Assembly (NCBI GenBank): GCA_050012355.1
Contig: JBEKHI010000157.1
Span: 1 to 16,979, forward strand
DNA length: 16,979 bases
Reading direction: 5' to 3'
Source: JBEKHI01 sp050012355
GTDB taxonomy: Bacteria; Actinomycetota; Actinomycetes; Streptosporangiales; Streptosporangiaceae
The notes under the pieces were generated by a model that saw only the letters and a program-made list of their open reading frames with translations, was not told where the DNA came from and did not search any database. Below, piece by piece: positions 1-6,649 of this stretch; position 1 is the stretch's first letter, and every line of letters starts with the position of its first letter. The translations under genes were made by a program, and so were the position numbers.

Positions 1-38
1 CGGACGGTGCCAGCGTGACGAGACTCTCGCCACAAGAA

Positions 39-54
39 ATGTTTGCGCAAACAT
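39..54. promoter_or_regulatory. LacI-type operator before the sugar-uptake operon
   Basis: ATGTTTGCGCAAACAT is a perfect 16-bp palindrome with a central CG, the form typical of operators bound by LacI/GalR-family repressors. It lies 28 bases before the first possible start codon (GTG 82) of an operon for sugar import and beta-galactoside hydrolysis, where such an operator is expected. The palindrome is seen directly; its binding protein is inferred and is not encoded in the window. I could not place a convincing -35/-10 pair around it. Confidence 0.75.
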
Positions 55-81
55 CACTAGCTAGCGGCGAGGGAGGCGCGA

Positions 82-1176
82 GTGGCGGTAGGCAACCGGT
101 CGGCCAGGGCAGCCGGCGCAGCCAGGGCGGCCGGCGCGGCCGGCGCGGGAAGGCGGTCGATGTCACATCGACAGGCCTCTAGCACGGTCGATGTCACATC
201 GACAGGGGCAGGAGCCGGGGCCGGGGCCGGGGCGGGAGCCGGGGCAGGGGCGGCGGCGGGGGCGGGGGCGGCAGTCGCGGGCGGGGGGCGGCGTCGCGGC
301 CGGGGCGTGACCCGGCACCAGCGGGTGGGGCTGGTGTTTTTCGCGCCGTTCGCCGTGGTGTTCCTGGTCGCGTGCATCGCTCCGCTGGGGTACGCGATCT
401 ACCTGAGCCTCTATCAGGACAAGCTGATCGGCGGCAACGCCTTCAGCGGGTTCGCGAACTACACCCGGGCACTGAGCGACAGCCTGTTCCGGGCCGGGCT
501 CGGTCACGTGGCGCTGCTGCTGGTCATCCAGGTGCCGATCATGCTGCTGCTGGCGATGCTCATCGCGCTGGCCATCGACTCGGGCCGGCTGGCGGCCTCG
601 AAGATCTTCCGGATCGCGATCTTCATCCCGTATGCGGTGCCCGGCGTGGTCGGCGCGATCATGTGGGGCTACCTCACCGGCGGCCAGTTCGGCCTGGTGG
701 GCGCGATCAGCCGGGACCTGCACGTGCAGCTCCCGAACCTGCTGTCCAGCGGGTGGATGCTCGCCACCATCGGCAACGTGGTGACCTGGGAATTCACCGG
801 CTACAACATGCTGATCTTCTACGCGGCGCTGCGGGCGATACCCACCGAACTGTACGAGGCCGCCGAGGTGGATGGCGCCGGGGAGTTCCGCAAGGCGTGG
901 TCGATCAAGATCCCGGCGCTACGCCGGGCGCTGATCCTGACCGTCACCTTCAGCATCATCGGGACCTTCCAGCTCTTCAACGAGCCGTCGGTGCTGTCGG
1001 CGCTGTCACCGGCGGTAACCACGAACTACACGCCGAACCTGTACGCGGCGCAACTGGCGTTCAACGGCCAGGAATACAACTACGCCGCCGCGATCGCGGT
1101 GGTCCTCGGCGTCGTGACGGTGATCGTCGCCTACGCCGTGCAGACCTGGACAGCGCGGAAGGAGCGCCTGTTTTGA
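82..1176 (+). CDS. Sugar ABC transporter permease, MalF/UgpA-like (CUT1)
   Basis: This is one of two inner-membrane permease subunits of a sugar importer. About six hydrophobic segments are visible (residues 82-111, 143-165, 178-198, 226-250, 285-300, 336-354). The EAA loop that contacts the ATPase begins at residues 259-261 and runs EAAEVDGAGEF...IKIP, matching the family pattern. The start is uncertain. GTG 82 has a good ribosome site (GAGGGAGG, 69-76) and gives 364 aa; ATG 160 also has one (GGGAAGG, 147-153) and gives 338 aa; GTG 307 gives 289 aa, closest to the usual family N-terminus, but has no clear ribosome site. With the first start, residues 1-75 form an odd low-complexity extension rich in Ala, Gly and Arg. 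No ATPase gene is present in the operon, as in actinobacteria that share an MsiK-type ATPase. Confidence 0.93.
   Translation: MAVGNRSARAAGAARAAGAAGAGRRSMSHRQASSTVDVTSTGAGAGAGAGAGAGAGAAAGAGAAVAGGGRRRGRGVTRHQRVGLVFFAPFAVVFLVACIAPLGYAIYLSLYQDKLIGGNAFSGFANYTRALSDSLFRAGLGHVALLLVIQVPIMLLLAMLIALAIDSGRLAASKIFRIAIFIPYAVPGVVGAIMWGYLTGGQFGLVGAISRDLHVQLPNLLSSGWMLATIGNVVTWEFTGYNMLIFYAALRAIPTELYEAAEVDGAGEFRKAWSIKIPALRRALILTVTFSIIGTFQLFNEPSVLSALSPAVTTNYTPNLYAAQLAFNGQEYNYAAAIAVVLGVVTVIVAYAVQTWTARKERLF
154..206. repeat. Two 22-bp direct repeats with palindromic cores, 31 bp apart
   Basis: Two identical 22-bp copies occupy 154-175 and 185-206. Each contains TCGATGTCACATCGA, a perfect inverted repeat with 7-bp arms around a single C. 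The copies start 31 bp apart, about three turns of the helix. As 31 is not a multiple of three, the copies are read in different frames if the region is coding, so the duplication looks selected or generated at the DNA level. The half site ATGT/ACAT also forms the outer part of the operator at 39-54. They may be extra repressor sites. Confidence 0.7.
205..288 (+). repeat. G-rich low-complexity tract encoding Gly-Ala repeats
   Basis: The tract consists of runs of three to six G separated by one to three other bases, including repeated GGGGCC units near 217-232. If translated in the permease frame it encodes alternating Gly and Ala. At least four closely spaced G runs lie on the coding strand, so a G-quadruplex in the DNA or mRNA is possible. 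It directly follows the second 22-bp repeat. Confidence 0.7.
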
Positions 1177-2060
1177 CACCCGTGACCGTACGCGCGCGCC
1201 GACGGGATCGACGCAGGTCGAGCCCGGCGCTGACCGCGGTGATGGTACTGATGCTCATCTACGCGTTGCTGCCGCTGTTCTGGCTGCTAATGAACAGCAC
1301 CAAGGACACCGGGTCGCTGTTCACCACCTTCGGGCTCGCCCCGGGGCACAGCTTCCGGCTATGGGCCAACATCCGCGCGGTGTTCAGCATCGACGGTGAC
1401 ATCTTCCTGCGCTGGCTGGTCAACACCGTGCTCTACGTGGTGGTGGGGGCGGGCGGCGCGGCGGTGATCGCCACGGCGGCCGGCTACGGCCTGGCCAAGT
1501 ACGCGTTCCGCGGCCGGAAGCTGCTGTTCTGGGTCGTGATCGGCGCGATCAGCGTGCCCGCCACCGCGCTGGCGGTGCCGACCTACCTGCTGTGGGCCAA
1601 GGTCGGCCTGATCAACAACCCGTGGGGGGTGATCATCCCGGCCCTGTTCAGCCCGTTCGGCCTGTACCTGATGATCGTCTACACGATCGGCGCGGTGCCT
1701 GACTCGATGCTCGAGGCGGCGCGGATCGACGGTGCGGGGGAGTTCCGCATCTTCCGGACGATCTCGCTGCGGCTGCTCGCGCCGGGATTCGTGACCGTCT
1801 TGCTGTTCGCGGTGGTCGCGACCTGGAACAACTACTTCCTGCCGTACATCATCCTCAACAACCCCAACTGGTTCCCGCTGACCGTGGGTCTCTCCACCTG
1901 GAACCAGGAGGCCACCGGCGTCGCCGGCGCCGGCAGTACGAGCTTTTACCCGCTCGTCATCACCGGGAGCCTGATCGCGATCATTCCGCTGATCGCCTGC
2001 TTCCTGCTCCTCCAGCGGTACTGGCAGTCCGGCCTGGCGGCCGGCAGCGTCAAGCAATAG
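1173..2060 (+). CDS. Sugar ABC transporter permease, MalG-like (CUT1)
   Basis: This is the second membrane subunit of the same sugar importer, 295 aa. I chose TTG 1173 as the start because it overlaps the stop of the upstream permease in the sequence TTGA, as in translational coupling, and has AAGGAG (1159-1164) eight bases before it; GTG 1182 is the alternative. An Arg-rich N-terminus (residues 7-15) precedes the first membrane segment (about 21-41). Further hydrophobic segments lie near 84-106, 118-143, 150-172, 204-218 and 258-282. The EAA loop starts at residue 181 (EAARIDGAGEFRIF) and matches the family. The open frame extends far upstream inside the first permease, but that part is only a shadow. 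Confidence 0.95.
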   Translation: MTPVTVRARRRDRRRSSPALTAVMVLMLIYALLPLFWLLMNSTKDTGSLFTTFGLAPGHSFRLWANIRAVFSIDGDIFLRWLVNTVLYVVVGAGGAAVIATAAGYGLAKYAFRGRKLLFWVVIGAISVPATALAVPTYLLWAKVGLINNPWGVIIPALFSPFGLYLMIVYTIGAVPDSMLEAARIDGAGEFRIFRTISLRLLAPGFVTVLLFAVVATWNNYFLPYIILNNPNWFPLTVGLSTWNQEATGVAGAGSTSFYPLVITGSLIAIIPLIACFLLLQRYWQSGLAAGSVKQ

Positions 2061-2082
2061 ACAACACGAAAGGATTCCCGCG

Positions 2083-3408
2083 ATGCAGCGTAGATACAGA
2101 CGCCTCGCTCTTGGCGCGGCCGCCGCGGCGGTCGCCCTCGCAGCCGCGGCGTGCGGCTCATCAGGCAGCACGCAAAGCACCACCGCTTCCGGACCGGTGA
2201 CGATCACCTTCTGGACCTGGCTGGGCACGTCGTCGACGCAGGCGCTCGCCAACGAGTTCACCAAGACCCATCCCGACATCAAGGTCAAGGTTGTCGACGA
2301 GGGCACCTCGGCGGCCGAGTACACCAAGCTCGACACCGCGCTGAAGGCCGGCAAGGGCGCACCGGACGTCGCGCAGATCGAGTACTTCGCACTGCCCCAG
2401 TTCGCGCTGTCCAAGGAGGTCGTCAACCTCGAGGCCTACGGCGCCGCGTCGCTGAAGAGCGAGTACTCGGCGTCCGCCTGGGACGGGGTGGCGATCGACG
2501 GCGGCATCTACGGTTACCCGCAGGACACCGGCCCGATGGCCATGTTCTACCGGGCCGACCTGTTCAAGAAGGCGGGCCTGACCCCGCCGACGACCTGGGC
2601 GCAGTTCGCGGCGGACGCGGTGATCATCCACCAGAAGCTGCCGAGCACCTACATCGCGAACGTCGACCCGACCGACCCGGGCACCGCGACCAGCCTGATG
2701 TGGCAAGCGGGCGCCACGCCGTTCCAGACCACCGGCAGCAGTGACGTGTCGGTCAACCTGTCGCAGTCCGGCGTCACGCAGTGGTCGAACCTGTGGTCCG
2801 GCCTGCTGGAGAAGCACCTGGTCGCCACCGACGTGGGCTGGACGACGAGCTGGTGGTCGGCGATGGCGGCCGGCAAGTACGCCACCTGGATCACCGGCGC
2901 CTGGGCACCCGCGCCGCTCGAGGGCAACATCCCCAAGACCGACGGTGACTGGAAGGTCGCCCCGATGCCGCAGTGGACCGCGGGTGCCGACGTGACCGCG
3001 AACAACGGCGGTTCCTCCAACGCGGTGATGTCCACCTCACCGTACAAGAAGCAAGCCGCCGAGTTCGCCGCGTGGCTGAACTCCTCCTCCACCGGAGCGC
3101 AGGCGCTGGCCAGCACCGGGCTGTTCCCGTCCACCACGGCGCTGCTGACCAGCTCGTCCTTCCTGAACGCCAAGGTGTCGATCCTGGGCACCCAGCTCGG
3201 CAACTCGGTGCTCGTCCAGTCCTCAAGCGAGGTCGCCAGCGGCTGGCAGTACCTGCCGTTCCAGGTGTACGCGAACTCGGTGTACTCCGACACGGTCGGG
3301 CAGGACATCAGCGCTGACAAGAGCCTCACCGCCGGCCTGGCGGCCTGGCAGCAGCGCATCGACAGTTATGGCCAGTCCGAGGGCTTCACGATGAAGACAG
3401 GATCCTGA
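2083..3408 (+). CDS. Sugar-binding lipoprotein of the ABC importer
   Basis: This is an extracellular solute-binding protein (family 1) that captures the sugar and hands it to the two permeases. The 441-aa product begins with a lipoprotein signal: Arg residues at 3-4 and 6-7, an Ala-rich hydrophobic stretch (8-23) and a lipobox ending in Cys24, followed by a Ser/Gly/Thr-rich linker. The mature part opens with VTITFWTWLGTSS, typical of CUT1 binding proteins, and contains many aromatic residues (for example WWSAMAAGKYATWITGAW) of the kind that line sugar pockets. The paired arginines could also suit Tat export, but the motif is imperfect. The gene starts 22 bases after the permease stop, with GAAAGGA (2068-2074) as ribosome site. 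The exact sugar cannot be read from the sequence; the adjoining GH42 gene suggests a galactoside. Confidence 0.96.
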   Translation: MQRRYRRLALGAAAAAVALAAAACGSSGSTQSTTASGPVTITFWTWLGTSSTQALANEFTKTHPDIKVKVVDEGTSAAEYTKLDTALKAGKGAPDVAQIEYFALPQFALSKEVVNLEAYGAASLKSEYSASAWDGVAIDGGIYGYPQDTGPMAMFYRADLFKKAGLTPPTTWAQFAADAVIIHQKLPSTYIANVDPTDPGTATSLMWQAGATPFQTTGSSDVSVNLSQSGVTQWSNLWSGLLEKHLVATDVGWTTSWWSAMAAGKYATWITGAWAPAPLEGNIPKTDGDWKVAPMPQWTAGADVTANNGGSSNAVMSTSPYKKQAAEFAAWLNSSSTGAQALASTGLFPSTTALLTSSSFLNAKVSILGTQLGNSVLVQSSSEVASGWQYLPFQVYANSVYSDTVGQDISADKSLTAGLAAWQQRIDSYGQSEGFTMKTGS

Positions 3409-3414
3409 CACAGC

Positions 3415-5394
3415 ATGATCGCGTTCGGCGGGGACTATAACCCTGAGCAGTGGCCCGAGGAGACCTGGGCCGAGGACATGGCGCTGATGAAGGAGGCCGG
3501 GGTCAACCTGGTCACGGTCGGCGTCTTCTCCTGGGCCCAGGTGCAGCATGGTCCGGATGATTTCCGGTTCGGCTGGCTCGACCGGGTGCTGGACCTGCTC
3601 GCGGATAGCGGCATCGGGGCCGACCTGGCGACGATGACCGCGTCCCCGCCGCCGTGGCTGACCCGGATGCATCCGGAGATCCTGCCGGTGCGACAGGACG
3701 GCATCGTCCTGTCGCCCGGCGGGCGCCAGCACTTCTCGCCCAGCAGCGCCGTCTACCGGCGGTACTGCGCCGAACTAGTGGCGCGCCTCGCGGACCGGTA
3801 CAAGAACCACGGGGCGCTGAAGATGTGGCACGTCGGCAACGAGTTCGGCTGTCACGTGCCGGAGTCCTACGATGACGAGTCGGCCGCGGCGTTTCGCGAC
3901 TGGCTGCGCGCGCGCTACCGCGACATCGAGACGCTGAACGACGCGTGGTCCACCGCCTTCTGGTCGCAGCGGTATACCGACTTCGAGGAGATCCTGCCGC
4001 CACGGCTCGCCGCCAGCTACCGCAATCCGGGGCAGCAGCTCGACTTCACGCGATTCAGCGACGGCGCGATGCTCGCTTGCTATCAGGCCGAGGTGGAGAT
4101 CCTGCGGGCCGTCACTCCCGACGTTATGGTCACGACGAATTTTCTTAGCCTCTTGCGTCCGGTCGATATGTATAAATGGTCGCGGTATACGGACGTGGCG
4201 GCGGTGGATTGCTACCCCGACCCGGCCGATCCGGACGCTTACCTGCGGGCGGGCCTGACCTACGACATCGTCCGGTCGGCGCGCGGCGGACAGCCGTGGA
4301 TCCTGATGGAGCATCCGACGTCGGCGGTCAACTGGCGGCCGGTCAACAAGCCGCAGCGCCCCGGGCAGCTCCGGGTGACCAGCCTGCAGGCGGTCGCGCA
4401 CGGCGCCGACGCCGTGCTGTACTTCCAGTGGCGCGCCTCCCGCGGCGGAGCGGAGAAGTTCCACTCCGCGATGGTGCCGCACGCCGGGCCCGACAGCCGG
4501 GTATTCGGCGAGGTACGGGCGCTCGGCGCGGAGCTGTCGGCGGTCCCCGAACTGGCCGGGACCCGGATCGTGAACCAGGTGGCGCTGCTGCTGGACTGGG
4601 ACAGCTGGTGGGCGTCGTCGCTTGATTCGCGGCCGTCGGAGCTGACCGACCAGGTGGAGACGCTGCTGAGCTGGTACGCGCCGTTGTTCGGCCATAACAT
4701 CCCGGTCGACGTGGTGCACCCGGACGCTGATCTGCTGGGTTACCGGGTTCTGGTCGTGCCCAGCCTGTACCTGCTGCGGGCGTCGGTGGCGGAGCGGCTC
4801 GCGGACTGGACGCGGGCGGGCGGGCAGCTCGTTGTCACCTACCTGACCGGCATCGTCGACGAATGCGACCGGATCTACCTCGGCGGGTACCTCGGGCCGC
4901 TGGCGCCGGTGCTCGGCGTGGCCGTCGAGGAGCACGCGCCGCTGCTGGCGGGTGAGACGGTCGAGCTGGCCTCCGGCGGCACCGGCTCGCTCTGGTCCGA
5001 GCGGGTACAGCTGCGCGGCGCCTCCGTCACGGACACGTTCGCGTCCGGCGACCTGGCCGGGGCACCCGCCGTAACCAGGCACGCGTTCGGCGCCGGTACC
5101 GCGTGGTACGTGGCTACCCAGCCGGCCATAACGACGCTCACCGATCTCCTGGCCACCGTGCTGTCCCAGGCGGGCGTGCAGCCCGTCCTGGCGGGGCTGC
5201 CGGAGGGAGTGCAGGCAGCCCGGCGCGGGGACTTCCTGATCCTGCTCAACCACCTGGCGCAGCCGCGTGAGGTGGCCTTGCCGGGCGGTATGCGGGACAT
5301 CGCCGGCGGCGAGGTGACTAGCATCACGCTCGGCTCGTTCGGCGCCGCGATTCTGCGTAATCTCGGGTTACCGATCGGCCTCCGTCACCGGTAG
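3415..5394 (+). CDS. Beta-galactosidase, glycoside hydrolase family 42
   Basis: This enzyme hydrolyses terminal beta-galactosides with retention of configuration. The 659-aa length is normal for GH42. The TIM-barrel opens with FGGDYNPEQWPE (residues 4-15). The acid/base is Glu143 in WHVGNEFGCH and the nucleophile is Glu299 in WILMEHPTSAVNW. The trimerisation domain (glutamine-amidotransferase-like fold) follows from about residue 385 to 590, then a short beta-rich C-terminal domain. There is no signal peptide, so the enzyme should act in the cytoplasm on imported galactosides or galacto-oligosaccharides. The gene starts six bases after the binding-protein stop with only a weak AGGA (3399-3402) ahead, so translation is probably coupled to the upstream gene. 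A short stretch near 4130-4190 is richer in A/T than the rest. Its stop codon lies 22 bases before a tRNA gene. Confidence 0.97.
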   Translation: MIAFGGDYNPEQWPEETWAEDMALMKEAGVNLVTVGVFSWAQVQHGPDDFRFGWLDRVLDLLADSGIGADLATMTASPPPWLTRMHPEILPVRQDGIVLSPGGRQHFSPSSAVYRRYCAELVARLADRYKNHGALKMWHVGNEFGCHVPESYDDESAAAFRDWLRARYRDIETLNDAWSTAFWSQRYTDFEEILPPRLAASYRNPGQQLDFTRFSDGAMLACYQAEVEILRAVTPDVMVTTNFLSLLRPVDMYKWSRYTDVAAVDCYPDPADPDAYLRAGLTYDIVRSARGGQPWILMEHPTSAVNWRPVNKPQRPGQLRVTSLQAVAHGADAVLYFQWRASRGGAEKFHSAMVPHAGPDSRVFGEVRALGAELSAVPELAGTRIVNQVALLLDWDSWWASSLDSRPSELTDQVETLLSWYAPLFGHNIPVDVVHPDADLLGYRVLVVPSLYLLRASVAERLADWTRAGGQLVVTYLTGIVDECDRIYLGGYLGPLAPVLGVAVEEHAPLLAGETVELASGGTGSLWSERVQLRGASVTDTFASGDLAGAPAVTRHAFGAGTAWYVATQPAITTLTDLLATVLSQAGVQPVLAGLPEGVQAARRGDFLILLNHLAQPREVALPGGMRDIAGGEVTSITLGSFGAAILRNLGLPIGLRHR

Positions 5395-5397
5395 ATT
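5392..5397 (+). promoter_or_regulatory. Possible -10 box of the tRNA-Leu gene
   Basis: TAGATT fits the TANNNT form of a -10 box and lies 19 bases before the mature tRNA 5' end. Its first three bases are the stop codon of the GH42 gene. A weak -35 candidate, TTACCG (5368-5373), is 18 bases upstream. The tRNA may instead be read through from the operon. Confidence 0.35.
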
Positions 5398-5416
5398 GGT
5401 ACAGCGCCGTAGCTCA

Positions 5417-5499
5417 GCCGGAATGATGGAACGGCAGACATGGACGTCTCAAAAGCGTCTGCTCGAGAGAGCGTGCGGGTTCGAATCCCGCTTCCGGCA
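5417..5499 (+). tRNA. tRNA-Leu, anticodon CAA
   Basis: All parts of a class II tRNA fold. The acceptor stem is GCCGGAA (5417-5423) with TTCCGGC (5492-5498), seven perfect pairs, discriminator A at 5499. The D stem is ATG/CAT around GAACGGCAGA. The anticodon stem is GACGT/GCGTC (last pair U-G) around the loop CTCAAAA, with anticodon CAA at 5450-5452. The long variable arm is GCTC-GAGA-GAGC. The T arm is GCGGG-TTCGAAT-CCCGC. The CCA end is not encoded (ACC followed by G), usual for actinobacteria. It reads UUG codons. Confidence 0.95.
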
Positions 5500-5540
5500 C
5501 CGGGGTATTCCCCTCTCCTGAGAACTTCTACAAGCCCGTC

Positions 5541-5588
5541 GATGGGCCATTGCTGGCGCTATAGCCCCAGCGGTGGGACATTCATGGG
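5541..5588. repeat. Palindromic repeat element, copy A
   Basis: This 48-bp sequence is 39/48 identical, without gaps, to 9497-9544. It starts GATGGGCCATTGCTGG and ends ACATTCATGGG. The arms pair imperfectly: against copy B's perfect stem, three pairs have become G-U wobbles and two adjacent pairs are lost. It lies 69 bases before the pdtaR start codon. It could be a degraded member of a dispersed repeat family or a conserved regulatory structure. Confidence 0.7.
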
Positions 5589-5645
5589 GTCGGCGCCACG
5601 GGCCCGCAGGGCGGGGATGGCTCGGGGGGATGGGCTGGGTGCCGG

Positions 5646-5651
5646 TAGGCT
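5646..5651 (+). promoter_or_regulatory. -10 box for a leaderless pdtaR transcript
   Basis: TAGGCT fits TANNNT and ends six bases before GTG 5658, placing the transcription start at or next to the start codon. There is no ribosome site before that codon. The same arrangement (GGTAG, five variable bases, then GCGCGTGAGC) occurs before the NUDIX gene. I see no clear -35 box. Confidence 0.6.
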
Positions 5652-5657
5652 TTGCGC

Positions 5658-6263
5658 GTGAGCCAGAATGCGTTGCGTGTCGTTATTGCCGAGGATGAGG
5701 CGTTGATCCGCCTGGACCTTAAGGAAATGCTGGAAGAGGAAGGCTATTCGGTCGTCGCCGAGGCCGGTGACGGGCAGACCGCGGTCGACCGGGTGGCCGA
5801 GCTCAAGCCGGATCTCGCCATCTTCGATATCAAGATGCCGGTCCTGGACGGGATCACGGCGGCGGAGCGGATCGCGGCCGAGCGGACCGCCCCGGTTGTG
5901 ATCCTCACCGCTTTTTCCCAGCGGGAACTCGTCGAGCGCGCCCGGGACGCGGGCGCGATGGCTTACCTCGTCAAGCCCTTCACGAAGGCGGACCTGGTGC
6001 CCGCGATCGAGATGGCTGTCAGCCGGTTCGCCGAGATCAAGGCGCTCGACACCGAGGTGGACACGCTGCGCGACCGCCTCGAGGTGCGCAAGCTGCTGGA
6101 CCGGGCCAAGGGCCTGCTCCAGTCCGAGCACGGGATGACCGAGCCGCAGGCGTTCCGCTGGATCCAGAAGACCTCGATGGACCGGCGGCTGACCATGCGC
6201 AAGGTCGCCGAGGCCGTCATCGAGGGCAGCCTGGGCGCGAACACGAGCTCAGACGAGGAGTAG
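5658..6263 (+). CDS. pdtaR: ANTAR-domain response regulator, PdtaR family
   Basis: This is a cytoplasmic response regulator that, when phosphorylated by the sensor kinase PdtaS, binds RNA and acts on termination or translation. The receiver domain (residues 6-122) has acidic residues Glu12 and Asp13, phosphoacceptor Asp57 (FDIKMP), Thr84 and Lys106 (LVKPF). A helical linker leads into the ANTAR domain (about 128-190), with RKLLDRAKGLL and the C-terminal helices including RLTMRKVAEAVI. The 201-aa length matches PdtaR (Mycobacterium tuberculosis Rv1626). I chose GTG 5658 because a -10 box lies six bases ahead and residues follow directly into the receiver fold; TTG 5652 would add two residues. 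The kinase gene is not in the window, which is usual, as pdtaS is generally unlinked. Confidence 0.95.
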   Translation: MSQNALRVVIAEDEALIRLDLKEMLEEEGYSVVAEAGDGQTAVDRVAELKPDLAIFDIKMPVLDGITAAERIAAERTAPVVILTAFSQRELVERARDAGAMAYLVKPFTKADLVPAIEMAVSRFAEIKALDTEVDTLRDRLEVRKLLDRAKGLLQSEHGMTEPQAFRWIQKTSMDRRLTMRKVAEAVIEGSLGANTSSDEE

Positions 6264-6292
6264 CGGGGTCCGGTCGGGAAGAAATGATGGGA

Positions 6293-6330
6293 CCCGGGGA
6301 GCCGTTGGTACCATGTCCGCCTTCCCCGGG
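6293..6330 (+). terminator. Possible terminator hairpin after pdtaR
   Basis: Eight-base arms CCCGGGGA and TCCCCGGG enclose a 22-base loop, 30 bases after the pdtaR stop. There is no T run, which is common for actinobacterial terminators. The left arm shares three bases with the right arm of another hairpin (6266-6295), so the two cannot form together. Confidence 0.4.
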
Positions 6331-6587
6331 CTGACACGTTCTCTACTTGGACCCCCGGGTCCGCTGTCTTCACGTTAGCGACCCGTCGCCGCAACGGCAA
6401 AAGGTAGTTGGCCCCGCGGACCCCTTCCGGACCACCGGTGGTCGGTCGTAGGTTTCACAGCGTTTACCCAGATGATCCATCTACGTCGGGGTCTGACCTG
6501 GTCCGTGCCCGTCGCCATAAGGCTTCCCGGTTCACCGGACCGCGGCGCGCACGTGCGCGTGAAGCTGCATGTGCATGCCGCGGCTCT

Positions 6588-6593
6588 TAAGAT
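6588..6593 (+). promoter_or_regulatory. Possible -10 box of rmlB
   Basis: TAAGAT fits TANNNT in a locally A/T-richer patch and would give a leader of about 50 bases before ATG 6650. No good -35 box stands 16-19 bases upstream, so this is a weak call. Confidence 0.35.
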
Positions 6594-6649
6594 AACGATC
6601 TGGCAGCGAAGTTCTGGATTGCCCGGGCCGTCACAGAGGGAGGCGGGCT

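Larger units (their letters stand above)
5500..5657. other. Spacer between tRNA-Leu and pdtaR
   Basis: It holds a short GGGG-TATT-CCCC hairpin just after the tRNA (5502-5513), possibly a weak terminator, then the first copy of the 48-bp palindromic element (5541-5588), a G-rich stretch, and the pdtaR -10 box. I see no gene here. Confidence 0.6.
6264..6649. other. Gene-free stretch with several hairpins, pdtaR to rmlB
   Basis: No convincing gene lies in these 386 bases; the small open frames have no ribosome site or protein-like composition. Structures seen: GGGTCC/GGACCC (6266-6271 with 6290-6295), CCCGGGGA/TCCCCGGG (6293-6300 with 6323-6330), GGACCC/GGGTCC (6349-6354 with 6357-6362), a 14-bp palindrome GACCACCGGTGGTC (6430-6443) and a 14-bp palindrome CGCGCACGTGCGCG (6546-6559). 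The first three lie where a pdtaR terminator is expected. None is followed by a T run. Confidence 0.6.

Noticed and set aside
372..1172. Upstream extension of the second permease frame into the first permease gene.
   Set aside because: The first permease frame carries the real membrane segments and EAA loop here; the extension is a shadow and the coupled TTG 1173 start has a proper ribosome site.
5404..5417. Sequence GCGCCGTAGCTCAG looks like the 5' part of another tRNA just before tRNA-Leu.
   Set aside because: It has no matching acceptor, anticodon or T arm of its own, and the tRNA-Leu that starts at 5417 explains the downstream bases completely.
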